DNA from: CAWBRT01 sp963832785
Lineage (GTDB): Bacteria > Acidobacteriota > Terriglobia > Terriglobales > Acidobacteriaceae
Direction: 5' to 3'
Assembly (NCBI GenBank): GCA_963832785.1
Contig: CAWHVF010000005.1
Coordinates: 1,178,001-1,242,000, forward strand
Length of the DNA stretch: 64,000 nucleotides
The position numbers and the translations under genes are program-made. Of the stretch, positions 1 through 8,785 are shown piece by piece. The notes beneath the pieces are model-generated. The model worked only from the letters and a program-made list of their open reading frames with translations, was not told the origin of the DNA and ran no database searches. Position 1 is the first letter of the stretch. Every line of letters begins with the position of its first letter.

Positions 1-284
1 CGCTGGTCAACAGCCCGCGCCTGGTGTTCATGGATGAACCCACCGGGGGCCTGGATGTGTCTGTACAAGCCCGGCTCCTCGATCTACTGCGCAGGCTGGT
101 GATGGACTTTGGACTGTCGGCAGTAATCGTTACCCACGATCTGGCGGTGGCCCGTCTGCTGGCTCACCGGCTGCTGGTGATGCATCAGGGTCGAGTAGTT
201 GAAAGCGGGCTGACCGACCAGGTTTTGGATGATCCCCATGAGCCGTACACGCAATTGCTGGTTTCCTCCGTTTTGCAGGCTTAG
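1..284 (+). CDS. phnK: Phosphonate C-P lyase ABC-type ATP-binding protein PhnK (3' part only)
   Basis: The gene is cut by the left window edge and only about the last 93 codons are present; the frame is open from base 3. The visible part has the Walker B segment (LVFMDEPTGGLD), the D-loop and the H-switch histidine (VTHDLAVARLL), then the C-terminal tail found in dipeptide-transporter-like ATPases (PHEPYTQLL). PhnK is the ABC ATPase that docks on the PhnGHIJ core of C-P lyase, which breaks the carbon-phosphorus bond of alkylphosphonates. The assignment rests mainly on phnL and phnM following directly; alone the fragment could pass for an oligopeptide-transport ATPase. The other phn genes should lie to the left. 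Confidence 0.85.
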   Translation, partial: LVNSPRLVFMDEPTGGLDVSVQARLLDLLRRLVMDFGLSAVIVTHDLAVARLLAHRLLVMHQGRVVESGLTDQVLDDPHEPYTQLLVSSVLQA

Positions 285-294
285 GGAGATAATA

Positions 295-978
295 ATGCTT
301 CCCGCGATCCGTGTTTGCGACCTCACCAAGTCCTTCACCCTGCATGTCCAGGGAGGCATCACCATACGTGTCTTCGAAAAACTTGGGTTAATTGTGGAAC
401 CTGGGGAGTGCGTTGCTCTTTCCGGACCGTCCGGAGTCGGCAAATCGACCCTGCTGCGTTCGCTGTATGCGAACTACAAACCAGATTCGGGGCAAATCTT
501 CGTTCGCCATCGCGATCGGTGGGTGGACATGGGCCATGCCAAGGAACAGGAAATACTAGAAGTGCGCCGGCACACCATCGGCTTTGTAAGTCAATTCCTG
601 AGAGCCGTTCCGCGCGTGCCTTGTGTTGACATCGTATCCGAACCTTTGCGGAGCCTGGGTGTGAGTGCCGAACACGCCAGGCGAAAAGCCGAGAATTTAC
701 TGAATTTGCTCCGTATTCCCAAGCGCCTGTGGAGTATTGCGCCAGCCACTTTTTCCGGAGGCGAACAGCAGCGCGTCAATGTCGCCAGGAGTTTTGCCGC
801 GGATTATCCCATCATGCTTCTGGACGAGCCAACCGCGTCGCTGGACAGCGAGAACCGTTCCACAGTTGTGCAACTCATCCGGCAAGCCAAGAGTCGCGGC
901 GCCGCCATAGTCGCTATCTTTCATGACGATGAAGAGTGCCGGGGGGTAGCGGACCGTGTTCTCGAGATGCGGCTATGA
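295..978 (+). CDS. phnL: Phosphonate C-P lyase ABC-type ATP-binding protein PhnL
   Basis: This 227-residue ABC ATPase has Walker A GPSGVGKST, signature FSGGEQQRVN, Walker B IMLLDEP and an H-loop (AIFHDDEE). PhnL is part of the C-P lyase assembly and has been linked to forming the ribose-1-phosphonate triphosphate intermediate and to the PhnK-bound core complex. I chose the ATG at 295 because an AGGGAGA ribosome-binding site sits just upstream and the protein then begins like known PhnL; an upstream in-frame start at 229 would overlap phnK. The gene ends with an ATGA overlap onto phnM, which indicates translational coupling. Confidence 0.92.
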   Translation: MLPAIRVCDLTKSFTLHVQGGITIRVFEKLGLIVEPGECVALSGPSGVGKSTLLRSLYANYKPDSGQIFVRHRDRWVDMGHAKEQEILEVRRHTIGFVSQFLRAVPRVPCVDIVSEPLRSLGVSAEHARRKAENLLNLLRIPKRLWSIAPATFSGGEQQRVNVARSFAADYPIMLLDEPTASLDSENRSTVVQLIRQAKSRGAAIVAIFHDDEECRGVADRVLEMRL

Positions 979-2111
979 AGCCGGAGATGGTCATCACCAA
1001 CGCGCTCGTCGTGACCAGGTCGGAGGTTTGGCGAGGGTCTGTCCACACGGTTGATGGCTTGATCAAAGCTGTCGATGCCGTACCGAGCGCTCTTGCGGAG
1101 GCGATTGATCTGGAAGGCGACTTCTTGATTCCGGGCCTGGTTGAAACGCATACGGATAACCTGGAGCGGCACCTCATGCCGCGCCCGGATGTTCTCTGGC
1201 CTTCGCCCAAGGCCGCCTTCATCGCCCATGATGCCCAGCTGAGTTGTGCCGGAATCACTACCGTGCTGGATGGGGTCTTCCTGGGTTTCAGCCACACATT
1301 TCGCCGCGGCCTGGTGCACAGTTCGATTGAAGCGATCCACTGGGCTGGTGAGCGGGCTCTATGCCGCTGTGACCACATGATTCATCTAAGGTGCGAAGCG
1401 CCCGAAGCCACACTTATGGAGCACTTCGAATGCTACGCTCATGATCCTTTGTTGAGGCTGGTTTCGCTTAATGACCATACCCCGGGACAGCGGCAGTGGC
1501 GGGAGCTGAAATCATACAAAGCTTATTACAAGCTTACGGAAAAATCCGACGAGGAGATAAACACGCTCATCAACGTACACAAGGAGCAGCAGATGAAGCA
1601 CGCCGCCGGAAACCGGCGAAAAGTGACTGAAATCTGCCGGGCCAAGGGGGTAACACTCGCCAGCCACGACGACACCCGCGAAGAAGATGTGCTGCAAGCG
1701 GTCGCTGAAGGCGTGACCATATCTGAATTCCCAACTACTCTGGAAGCAGCGCAGTTGGCGCGCACGCACGGCCTGAGGATCGTGGCGGGCGCTCCGAATT
1801 TGGTCAGAGGAGGATCTCATTCCGGCAATGTCTCAGCCCACTGCTTGGCCGCCTTTGGATTGCTGGACTCCCTATCGTCCGATTATGTTCCATCAGGCCT
1901 CTTGCAGGCGGCTTTTTGTCTCCATCACCATCTCGATCACAAGTTGCCGGAGGCAATCGCCAAAGTCTCAGCGAATCCTGCCGCCATGGTCGGACTTCAC
2001 GATCGGGGTGAAATCCTGGCGGGAAAACGGGCCGACTTGGTAAGAGTGTCCATTATAGAGGGTCTTCCGATAGTGCGAACCGTCTGGAGAGAAGGCAAGC
2101 GGGTAAGTTGA
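975..2111 (+). CDS. phnM: Alpha-D-ribose 1-methylphosphonate 5-triphosphate diphosphatase PhnM
   Basis: A 378-residue amidohydrolase-superfamily enzyme. PhnM removes pyrophosphate from 5-triphosphoribosyl 1-phosphonate before PhnJ cleaves the C-P bond. Visible features are the metal-binding segment PGLVETHTDNLERH near residues 53-66, LASHDDT in the middle and a C-terminal KRADLVRV stretch typical of the composite beta-sandwich. The start at 975 overlaps the phnL stop (ATGA); an upstream in-frame start at 936 would lie inside phnL and is rejected. It is the last phn gene visible, and a degraded recombinase follows it. Confidence 0.93.
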   Translation: MKPEMVITNALVVTRSEVWRGSVHTVDGLIKAVDAVPSALAEAIDLEGDFLIPGLVETHTDNLERHLMPRPDVLWPSPKAAFIAHDAQLSCAGITTVLDGVFLGFSHTFRRGLVHSSIEAIHWAGERALCRCDHMIHLRCEAPEATLMEHFECYAHDPLLRLVSLNDHTPGQRQWRELKSYKAYYKLTEKSDEEINTLINVHKEQQMKHAAGNRRKVTEICRAKGVTLASHDDTREEDVLQAVAEGVTISEFPTTLEAAQLARTHGLRIVAGAPNLVRGGSHSGNVSAHCLAAFGLLDSLSSDYVPSGLLQAAFCLHHHLDHKLPEAIAKVSANPAAMVGLHDRGEILAGKRADLVRVSIIEGLPIVRTVWREGKRVS

Positions 2112-2261
2112 GAGAATAAACGGTAGGGTGGCTGGTGTCGTCGTGCGGCGAGGGGATCCAGAAACCGCGTTCTGGGAAACCAGACGTGTGGTTCGGGGCG
2201 AGTGGTCGGCAACTCAGAAGTAATCGTGGAACTACGCCCCTTGAGCGGCAACAGATAATCT

Positions 2262-2540
2262 CTGACTCCTCGGAAACCGCGTTCGCGTCACTTCGGGAGG
2301 AACCTCGCCCCCTCGACGATCAACGTGCGCTTGGCCGCTGTGCGGCGGCTTGCCTATGAAGCCTAGGATACTGGCCTGCTCAGCCCCGAACTGGCGGCTG
2401 GCATCCACCGCGTCAAAGGCGCGAAGCGGTTGGGTGTACGTGTAGGAAACTGGTTGACTGCCGAGCAGGCTCGGGCGCTTCGGTTGGCGTGGCTTCGCTG
2501 CCCGGCAGGGCATGGGATGGACAGTTTCTCGGCGCGATAG
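2262..2540 (+). pseudogene. Degenerate tyrosine recombinase (phage-type integrase) remnant
   Basis: In one frame the sequence reads STINVRLAAVRRLAYEA, a TAG stop at 2364-2366, then DTGLLSPELAAG, VKGAKRLGVR and GNWLTAEQARAL. This is the SAM-like N-terminal (core-binding) region of tyrosine site-specific recombinases. The frame ends at TAG 2538-2540. The C-terminal catalytic R-H-R-Y domain is absent, so the gene is dead. It points to an old mobile-element insertion directly after phnM. Confidence 0.6.
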
Positions 2541-2843
2541 AGTGCATGGCATAGAGTGCCACGCGAAATCTGCAGCGCCAATCTGCTGCTTCGATACCGG
2601 GGCGACCGGCCAGCGTTGTACGAGTGATCAAAGAAATACTCGTGGAATCGTTTCTACTTCGACCAGCTTGCCTCGGCAGAGCTGGCTGATGGCCTATACA
2701 GCACCAGGACAGAACTCCGCAACCGAGTCTCCGCGATAATGCTCGCTAACCGCCAACTGTGTCCGATGTAGGTGCATCTGAGCTGGTCTTAGGGGGTTAC
2801 TTTCTGTGAGCCTCTCTACAGCCTTTGACATGGAGGTCCAGCG
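2541..2843. other. Non-coding stretch after the recombinase remnant
   Basis: No intact gene is visible. A short open stretch at about 2579-2740 (+) has protein-like composition (for example LLLRYRGDRPALYE, then after a frame change FDQLASAELADGLYS). It may be more debris of a mobile element, but I could not name the family. A Shine-Dalgarno for the next gene (GGAGG) lies just before 2844. Confidence 0.3.
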
Positions 2844-3692
2844 ATGGGGACCTCGGTTCGATCAGTCCTTTCGCAATTCTGCTGTGTGGCGGCTTTGGGC
2901 ATCGTCCTGTTTCAAACGCCGAGGGCGGTCGGCGTTGCTTCCGTTCAGGTTTGGGCGGCGGAGTCTGCGGTGCCGCAGTCTCCCAAGCGCAAGCTAGACA
3001 ACTTAGCCCCAAACCTCCCCGAGCTCGCCCAGGAAAGTCGGCAGGTCCTAGTGCGCCTCCGGTCCGGCATTCTGGTCGCTACCGTGAGCTGGGCCGTGAA
3101 CGAAGTAGGCCTCGACGTGCTGCGCGGCTATATCGAGTATCGCCCGGATGCTAACCAGCGCGATTCCTGCCCGAACATCCGCTTCATCCAAGTCGCGAAG
3201 GTAGAGCAAAGCGGTGGCTTGGACTATGACTGGCAGGGTCTGGAGGAACACCGGAATCTCCTGCGAACGTCCAGCGAGATGGGCGCCGGAGTAGAACCTG
3301 GCTACTTCGTGGATCACAAGGCCTTCGCATGCGCGCCTGGGGCAGCTTGCTCGCCATATTTCCGCGATCACTGGGCAAATGCGCGTGAGTCCGAAGACGG
3401 CTTTCAGCTGGGCTGGCGTTCTGCTCCGGCCTCCTTGGTTGACTACCCATTCGGCTGGGATATCATGGAGCAGATCTCGCTTGAGAGCTGCGCTCGTTGT
3501 GTTGAGAGTGGCGAATTTCTGGGTTGCGCCGACTGGGGTGCCCGCTGGCCGACAGAGGGCCCGCGCAGCATCGCCCCGATCCGCGTTCGGCTTACCCCCT
3601 CAAAGATGTTTCTGGCGGCCCTGCGCAGGTTCGAAGAGTTCTATAGCCGCTTCGAGCTGTCCCCAAACTCGCCTCGCCTACGTGCTCGATGA
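2844..3692 (+). CDS. Hypothetical, probably exported protein
   Basis: A 282-residue protein that I do not recognise. The N-terminus has a short hydrophobic run (about residues 10-25, CVAALGIVLF) that could be a signal peptide, followed by a Ser/Pro/Lys-rich linker. The mature part is rich in Trp and Cys (eleven or so Cys, including CARCVESGEFLGC), which fits an extracytoplasmic, disulphide-bonded protein. A GGAGG ribosome-binding site about 9 bases before the ATG supports the start. Neighbours give no clue: the gene sits alone between mobile-element debris and the acetoacetate operon. Confidence 0.5.
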   Translation: MGTSVRSVLSQFCCVAALGIVLFQTPRAVGVASVQVWAAESAVPQSPKRKLDNLAPNLPELAQESRQVLVRLRSGILVATVSWAVNEVGLDVLRGYIEYRPDANQRDSCPNIRFIQVAKVEQSGGLDYDWQGLEEHRNLLRTSSEMGAGVEPGYFVDHKAFACAPGAACSPYFRDHWANARESEDGFQLGWRSAPASLVDYPFGWDIMEQISLESCARCVESGEFLGCADWGARWPTEGPRSIAPIRVRLTPSKMFLAALRRFEEFYSRFELSPNSPRLRAR

Positions 3693-3784
3693 CTACGTGT
3701 CATTGGCTGTCTTAGGTTTCACCAGCAGGGTACAAAACAACAACTGACGGCGCTCTAGAAAAACTACGGTGCTCTTGAGAGGTG

Positions 3785-3940
3785 CCCGGTTAGAGTGCGT
3801 ACAGGTACACGCTCCTGTATGGCATCGCGCACAGCCCAGATGAGACCCTCACCGCTGGCCAACCCGCCAGGTTGCTCCGCTGGCTTATCAGGAATCGACG
3901 CGTTAACGAGCTGTTTCCCGTCAGCGAAAATGGGACTGAT
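3785..3940 (-). pseudogene. Fragment resembling a plasmid/phage helicase-primase-type protein
   Basis: The gap between the hypothetical gene and the thiolase contains an uninterrupted minus-strand reading of about 52 codons including PDKPAEQPGG and LASGEGLIWAVRD. The GLxSGEGLIxAVRD pattern is one I associate with DUF3987-type replication proteins of mobile elements. No start codon or full domain is present, so this is a relic at best. The rest of 3693-4056 shows nothing I can name. Confidence 0.3.
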
Positions 3941-4056
3941 TTGAGACTGCAGTAAAGCTACAGTTTCGGGCTTGGTTTACCCCCCAAGAAAGGATTAGAC
4001 TGCCGCAGCAAGTCGAAGCGAGCGCCGGCCGGGATGTCAACAGAGCTAAACCGCTT

Positions 4057-5238
4057 CTAGTCTCTTGCCACTGCCAACGCGACCCCCATGCCACCGCCGA
4101 TGCACAGGGAGGCAAGACCTTTGCGCGCCCCGCGGCGCTGCATTTCGTACAACAAGGTAACGAGAATACGGCAGCCGGAAGCGCCGATCGGATGCCCCAT
4201 GGCAATGGCGCCGCCATTAACGTTGACCTTAGCGAGGTCCCAACCCATCTCCTTATGTACGGCGCAGGATTGGGCGGCGAATGCCTCATTGACTTCAATC
4301 AAATCGAGGTTTGCCACGTTCCATCCGGCACGCTCAAGGCAGCGGCGGGAGGCGGGCACCGGTCCCATCCCCATGACCTTAGGATCCACGCCCGCGCTGG
4401 CGTAAGCGACGATTCGCGCGAGTGGAGTTAGGCCCAGCTCGGCCGCCTTCTTGTCTGTCATCACCACAACGGCTGCAGCTCCGTCATTGATGCCGGAAGC
4501 ATTGCCCGCAGTTACGGTACCGTCTTTGGCAAAGGCTGGTTTTAGCACGGCCAGTGCCTCCAGGGTAGCGCCGAAGCGGATATATTCATCGTCGGCAAAC
4601 ATCACCGGCTCGCCTTTGCGCTGGGGGACAGGGACGGCAACGATTTCTTCCTTAAACCTGCCAGCTTTTTGCGCTGTTTCGGCTTTGTTCTGCGAGGCGA
4701 CGGCGAACTCGTCTTGCTGGGCGCGGGTAATGCCATACTGTTTGGCTACATTCTCTGCCGTGACGCCCATGTGGTACTGGTTGTAAACGTCCCACAGCCC
4801 ATCAATGACCATGCTGTCGATCAGTTTGGCTTCACCCATGCGAAAACCGTCGCGCGAACCCGGGAGCAAGTGCGGGGCGGAGCTCATGTTTTCCTGGCCG
4901 CCAGCGACCACGATTTCTGAGTTACCCGCTTTGATGGCGTCTGCCGCGAGCATGACAGATCGCAACCCGGACCCGCACACCATGTTGATAGTTATGGCAG
5001 GAACCTCGACGGGAATGCCTGCCTTGATGGCCGCCTGACGGGCGGGGTTCTGTCCTAAGCCGGCGGTCAGTATCTCTCCCATGATTACTTCGCTCACCTG
5101 AGCGGGTTTCATCTTGGCGCGCTGAAGTGCGCAGTGAATCACAATTGCGCCTAAGTCAGGGGCGGAAATATTGGCTAAGGAACCGCCAAACTTGCCAATG
5201 GCGGTGCGTGTTGCCGCTGCAATCACGATATCGCTCAT
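4057..5238 (-). CDS. Acetyl-CoA acetyltransferase (thiolase II)
   Basis: A 393-residue thiolase, the usual length for AtoB/PhaA-type biosynthetic or acetoacetyl-CoA thiolases. The nucleophilic cysteine is in NMVCGSGLR (about residue 88), the second active-site histidine in GHPIGASG and the proton-shuttling cysteine in CIGGGMG near the C-terminus. It interconverts two acetyl-CoA with acetoacetyl-CoA + CoA. As the last gene of the scoAB-bdhA-transporter operon it most likely cleaves the acetoacetyl-CoA made by the CoA-transferase; the reverse reaction could feed PHB synthesis. AGAGGAA lies just before the ATG. Confidence 0.95.
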   Translation of the reverse strand: MSDIVIAAATRTAIGKFGGSLANISAPDLGAIVIHCALQRAKMKPAQVSEVIMGEILTAGLGQNPARQAAIKAGIPVEVPAITINMVCGSGLRSVMLAADAIKAGNSEIVVAGGQENMSSAPHLLPGSRDGFRMGEAKLIDSMVIDGLWDVYNQYHMGVTAENVAKQYGITRAQQDEFAVASQNKAETAQKAGRFKEEIVAVPVPQRKGEPVMFADDEYIRFGATLEALAVLKPAFAKDGTVTAGNASGINDGAAAVVVMTDKKAAELGLTPLARIVAYASAGVDPKVMGMGPVPASRRCLERAGWNVANLDLIEVNEAFAAQSCAVHKEMGWDLAKVNVNGGAIAMGHPIGASGCRILVTLLYEMQRRGARKGLASLCIGGGMGVALAVARD

Positions 5239-5495
5239 AACTGAGTTCCTCTCTTATCAGAGATGTAGCCCAGGTAGGGACAATTGCTTTTTGATATAAA
5301 TTCCCACAAGCTTCCTACCGCTTCGGTGTCGGTCGAAACGAAACAAGATCAAAAGTTTTTCAGAACTTAGCTAGTCCGCTTCAGTTGCCGCATCTTCCCG
5401 CAACAGGCCAAGGGTATTCGCCTTGGCCGTGAACCGCGTTCCCGCATCGAAGCGGCCAAACAGAATTGATCTAATCTGCCACCTCCAACACAATG

Positions 5496-6818
5496 TCAGG
5501 AGACGTCCAACTTCTTGTAAGTTTCCTCCGCAAAAATCACCGAGATCACGGTGATGATTACGAACGAAATCATGTACAAAGATACCGGCCACGTCTTGTT
5601 GTTGGCCCATGCCACCAGCGCGGTGGCCACTGGAAGCGCCATGCCGCCGGCGAAGATGGAAGCGAACTGGTAGCCCAGCGATGCGCCGCTGTAGCGAACA
5701 TTGGCCGGAAACAGTTCGGCGAAGAAGCTGGCCTGGGGTCCGTACATGGCCGCGTGGCCAAGCTGGCCGATGAGGATGATGGCCAGCCAGCCCCAGACTA
5801 CGTTCCCAGGGGCTTTGTCCAGCATCCAGAAGAACGGGAATGAGAGCACGCCGCACACGCAGGCGCCCCACATGTAAATCGCCCGCCGGCCAATCTTGTC
5901 TGAAATCCAGCCGTAGAACGGTATCGACGCCAAGCCGATGGCGTAGCTGATCGTCAGGCCCGGCAGCAGCGCCGGCCGGCTCATTTTCAGCACCGTGACT
6001 GCATAGCTGAGCGAGAACACGGTAATGATGTAATACAGGCCGTTCTCGGCAAAGCGCATACCCATGGCCACCAGCAAATTCTTGGGGTGCTGCTTGAGAG
6101 CCACCATGACCGGCATTTTTTCTTCGGCCTTCTGCGCCTTAATCTTCTCGAAGGCCGGAGATTCGGCGATGGCCATCCGCACCCAGATGCCGATCACCAC
6201 CAGAACAATGCTGAACAGGAAGGGCAGGCGCCAGCCCCAGGAGATAAACTGCGCGTCCGGCAGCCGGGCGCACATCCAGAAGGCGAAAACCGACAGCAGG
6301 CCGCCCACCATGACGCCGGTCTGCGGGAACGAGCCAAAGAAACCGCGGCGGTTGGCCGGGGCGTGCTCGACGGCCATCAACACCGCTCCGCCCCACTCGC
6401 CGCCCAGGCCGATGCCCTGGCAGATGCGCATCACGGTCAGCAGAATGGGCGCCCAGACTCCGGCCGTGGCATAGGTCGGCAGAACGCCGATCAGGGTCGA
6501 GGAGACGCCCATGAACAGCAGGGTGATGTACAGCATCTGCTTGCGGCCGATGCGGTCGCCGAAATGGCCGAAGATGACGCCGGCGATCGGCCGGGCAATA
6601 AAGCCGATGGTGTAGGTGGTAAATGCCAGCAGCGTGCCCACCAGGGGATCGAACTTGGGGAAGAACAGCCGGTTGAAAACCAGCGCCGCGGCGGTGCCGT
6701 ACAGAAAGAAGTCGTACCACTCTATGGAAGTGCCGATCAAGCTGGCAAACGCCACCTTGACGTAGTGAGTTTGTTCTTTAACCCCGGTGGACAACGCCGG
6801 AGTAGGATGCTGAGCCAT
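5496..6818 (-). CDS. MFS transporter, metabolite:H+ symporter (MHS) family
   Basis: A 440-residue, 12-helix major facilitator of the sugar/metabolite:proton symporter (ShiA/ProP-like) group. Typical signatures are GTSIEWYDFFLYG at the first helix, RPIAGVIFGHFGDRIGRK in the loop between helices 2 and 3, and RICQGIGLGGEWGGA in helix 4. The substrate cannot be read from sequence. Its place between 3-hydroxybutyrate dehydrogenase and acetoacetyl-CoA thiolase makes uptake of a short organic acid such as 3-hydroxybutyrate or acetoacetate the best guess. A strong AAGGAGGG site precedes the ATG. Confidence 0.9.
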   Translation of the reverse strand: MAQHPTPALSTGVKEQTHYVKVAFASLIGTSIEWYDFFLYGTAAALVFNRLFFPKFDPLVGTLLAFTTYTIGFIARPIAGVIFGHFGDRIGRKQMLYITLLFMGVSSTLIGVLPTYATAGVWAPILLTVMRICQGIGLGGEWGGAVLMAVEHAPANRRGFFGSFPQTGVMVGGLLSVFAFWMCARLPDAQFISWGWRLPFLFSIVLVVIGIWVRMAIAESPAFEKIKAQKAEEKMPVMVALKQHPKNLLVAMGMRFAENGLYYIITVFSLSYAVTVLKMSRPALLPGLTISYAIGLASIPFYGWISDKIGRRAIYMWGACVCGVLSFPFFWMLDKAPGNVVWGWLAIILIGQLGHAAMYGPQASFFAELFPANVRYSGASLGYQFASIFAGGMALPVATALVAWANNKTWPVSLYMISFVIITVISVIFAEETYKKLDVS

Positions 6819-6952
6819 GTCACTGCCCTCCTTCCGAGTGCCACTTCGCTAATTGCGAATACCGCCCGCAATCGGAGTTCCCGGAAACGCGCTGTGCGCG
6901 CCTGCCGGGTGGATTGGCGGGTGGCAGAGTTACGGCTTGTACAGCAAACGAC

Positions 6953-7735
6953 CTATTGGGCCGTCCATCCACCGTCGTTCACAACCGGAACGCCGGTCAT
7001 GTTCTTCGCCGCATCGCTGCAGAGGAAGACGGCAATAGCGGCGATTTCTTCAATGCTGGTGAATTGTCCCGAGGGCTCCTTCTCGATGAGCAGTTCGCGC
7101 TCGGCTTGCTTCACCGAGATGCGCTGTTTTTCCGCCCTCATGTCGATCTGCTTCTGCACCAATGGGGTCAGCACCCAGCCCGGGCAGATGGCGTTGCAGG
7201 TGACGCCGGTGCCCGCGGTTTCCAGGGCGACGACCTTGGTCAGTCCCATCAGCCCGTGCTTGGCCGCGACATAGCCCACCTTGTTTACCGAAGCCACCAA
7301 CCCATGGGTTGAGGCAATATTGATCAGCCGCCCCCAGCCCGCGGCTTTCATCCCCGGCAGGGCCGCGCGAATGGTATGAAAGGACGAACATAAATTGACG
7401 GCGATGATGGCGTCCCAGCGGTCTACGGGAAACTGCTCAATGGGCGCAACATGCTGGATTCCGGCGTTGTTGACCAGGATATCGACCTTGCCGAAGCGCC
7501 TTTGAGCGTCGGCCACCAGTTGCGCGCACTGCTCTCCCTTGGAGAGGTCGGCGCCATTGTAGGCGGCCGTCACCTGGAACTCGTTTTCCAGGCCGGCGCG
7601 CAGCTTCTCGATCTCGCAGGGATCGCCGAAGCCGTTCATCATGACGTTGCAACCTTCCCTGGCCAGCGCGCGCGCAACACCCAAGCCGATGCCGCTGGTC
7701 GAGCCGGTCACAAGTGCCACACGTCCCTTGAGCAT
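6953..7735 (-). CDS. bdhA: 3-Hydroxybutyrate dehydrogenase (SDR family)
   Basis: A 260-residue classical short-chain dehydrogenase. It shows the NAD-binding TGSTSGIGLGVA, NNAGIQH, the catalytic Ser in NIASTHGLVAS, and the YVAAKHG pair of Tyr and Lys. The sequence NAICPGWVLTPLVQKQI is characteristic of bacterial D-3-hydroxybutyrate dehydrogenases. It oxidises D-3-hydroxybutyrate to acetoacetate with NAD+, which the neighbouring CoA-transferase then activates. A GGAGAGGAG ribosome-binding site lies just upstream of the ATG. Confidence 0.93.
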   Translation of the reverse strand: MLKGRVALVTGSTSGIGLGVARALAREGCNVMMNGFGDPCEIEKLRAGLENEFQVTAAYNGADLSKGEQCAQLVADAQRRFGKVDILVNNAGIQHVAPIEQFPVDRWDAIIAVNLCSSFHTIRAALPGMKAAGWGRLINIASTHGLVASVNKVGYVAAKHGLMGLTKVVALETAGTGVTCNAICPGWVLTPLVQKQIDMRAEKQRISVKQAERELLIEKEPSGQFTSIEEIAAIAVFLCSDAAKNMTGVPVVNDGGWTAQ

Positions 7736-8098
7736 CAGTAATCTCCTCTCCGCTCGGGGCCGGGCTCCGTGTGCCAGCGCGCAAAGCTCCCGCGCCCCGG
7801 GTTTTTACAGAAATCATGGCTTACGAAACCGCAATCGCGGCGAACTCAGGCGGGCAACGGCAACTTTCTGCAGACGTCCCCGCGCCGTGCTCACCGGAAG
7901 GCGGCGGCAAACTGATCCCCCACGTTTGCCGGCCGCTGCCGGCGGCGGCAGCCGGAGACTCCAGCCCGTCTACAGCGACTTAATGGCGCGCTTACGCTTG
8001 AAGGGGACCTGTAGTGCAAATACGGGGCCGAACAAAAAGGACGCCCGCCTCAGACTGACGAAGCCCGCGCAAGCGACAAAAATGCAAGAGGACCGAAA
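7736..8098. other. Intra-operon gap between scoB and bdhA
   Basis: No gene is supported here; short ORFs on both strands have no recognisable content. A GC-rich imperfect hairpin (about 7929-7956, built from CCGGCTGCCG-like arms) lies in the middle and could act in mRNA processing or partial termination on the minus strand. The gap is long for an operon, so bdhA may also have its own promoter, but I see no clear one. Confidence 0.35.
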
Positions 8099-8785
8099 TT
8101 ATTTCCCTGCCGCCTGCACCAGGGACGGATCTTCGCTGATCGACATCACCGGCACCTGATCGGGAATAATCAACGAAGCCTCGGTGGCGGCCTTGACCTG
8201 ATCCACGGTTACGCCCGGCGCTAATTCGCGCAGCACCAGGCCCGCGTCGGTTGGCTCCAGGACGGCCAACTCGGTTACCACCAGGTTGACCCGGCGCACC
8301 GAGGTAAGCGGCAGGCTGCATTTCTTGATGATTTTCGACTTGCCTTTGGCCGTGTGGGTCATGGCGACAATGACGCGCTTGGCGCCCGTCACCAGGTCCA
8401 TGGCGCCGCCCATGCCGGGCACCATCTTGCCGGGCACGATCCAGTTGGCCAACTGCCCGCCCTGGTCGACTTCCAGCCCGCCCAGCACGGTGATATCCAG
8501 GTGGCCGCCGCGAATCAGCCCAAAGGAAAGGCAGCTATCGATGCTGGCCGCACCCGGAATCGCGCCCACATAGCCTCCGCCCGCATCGGTCAGGGAAGGA
8601 TCTTCCATGCCCTGGCGGGGAACCGGGGCCATGCCGATAATGCCGTTCTCCGACTGGAAATAGACTTCCATTTCCGGAGGCAGGTATTTAGGCACCAGGG
8701 TTGGCAGGCCGATGCCGAGGTTAACCAGGTCTCCGTCCTTCAGTTCCAGAGCTACTCGCTTGGCGATGACGACTTTATCTTCCAT
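8099..8785 (-). CDS. scoB: Acetoacetate/3-oxoacid CoA-transferase subunit B
   Basis: A 228-residue beta subunit of the SCOT/AtoA family. The active-site glutamate motif is present as QSENGIIGMAP (about residues 44-54), and GMGGAMDLVTGAKRVIVAM is the usual family signature. It transfers CoA from succinyl-CoA or acetyl-CoA to acetoacetate. Its start overlaps the end of subunit A by 11 bases (8775-8785), so the two subunits are translationally coupled. Confidence 0.94.
   Translation of the reverse strand: MEDKVVIAKRVALELKDGDLVNLGIGLPTLVPKYLPPEMEVYFQSENGIIGMAPVPRQGMEDPSLTDAGGGYVGAIPGAASIDSCLSFGLIRGGHLDITVLGGLEVDQGGQLANWIVPGKMVPGMGGAMDLVTGAKRVIVAMTHTAKGKSKIIKKCSLPLTSVRRVNLVVTELAVLEPTDAGLVLRELAPGVTVDQVKAATEASLIIPDQVPVMSISEDPSLVQAAGK

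Noticed and set aside
6087..7274. 395-residue plus-strand ORF
   Set aside because: Antisense to the MHS transporter and bdhA; His/Gln-rich shadow.
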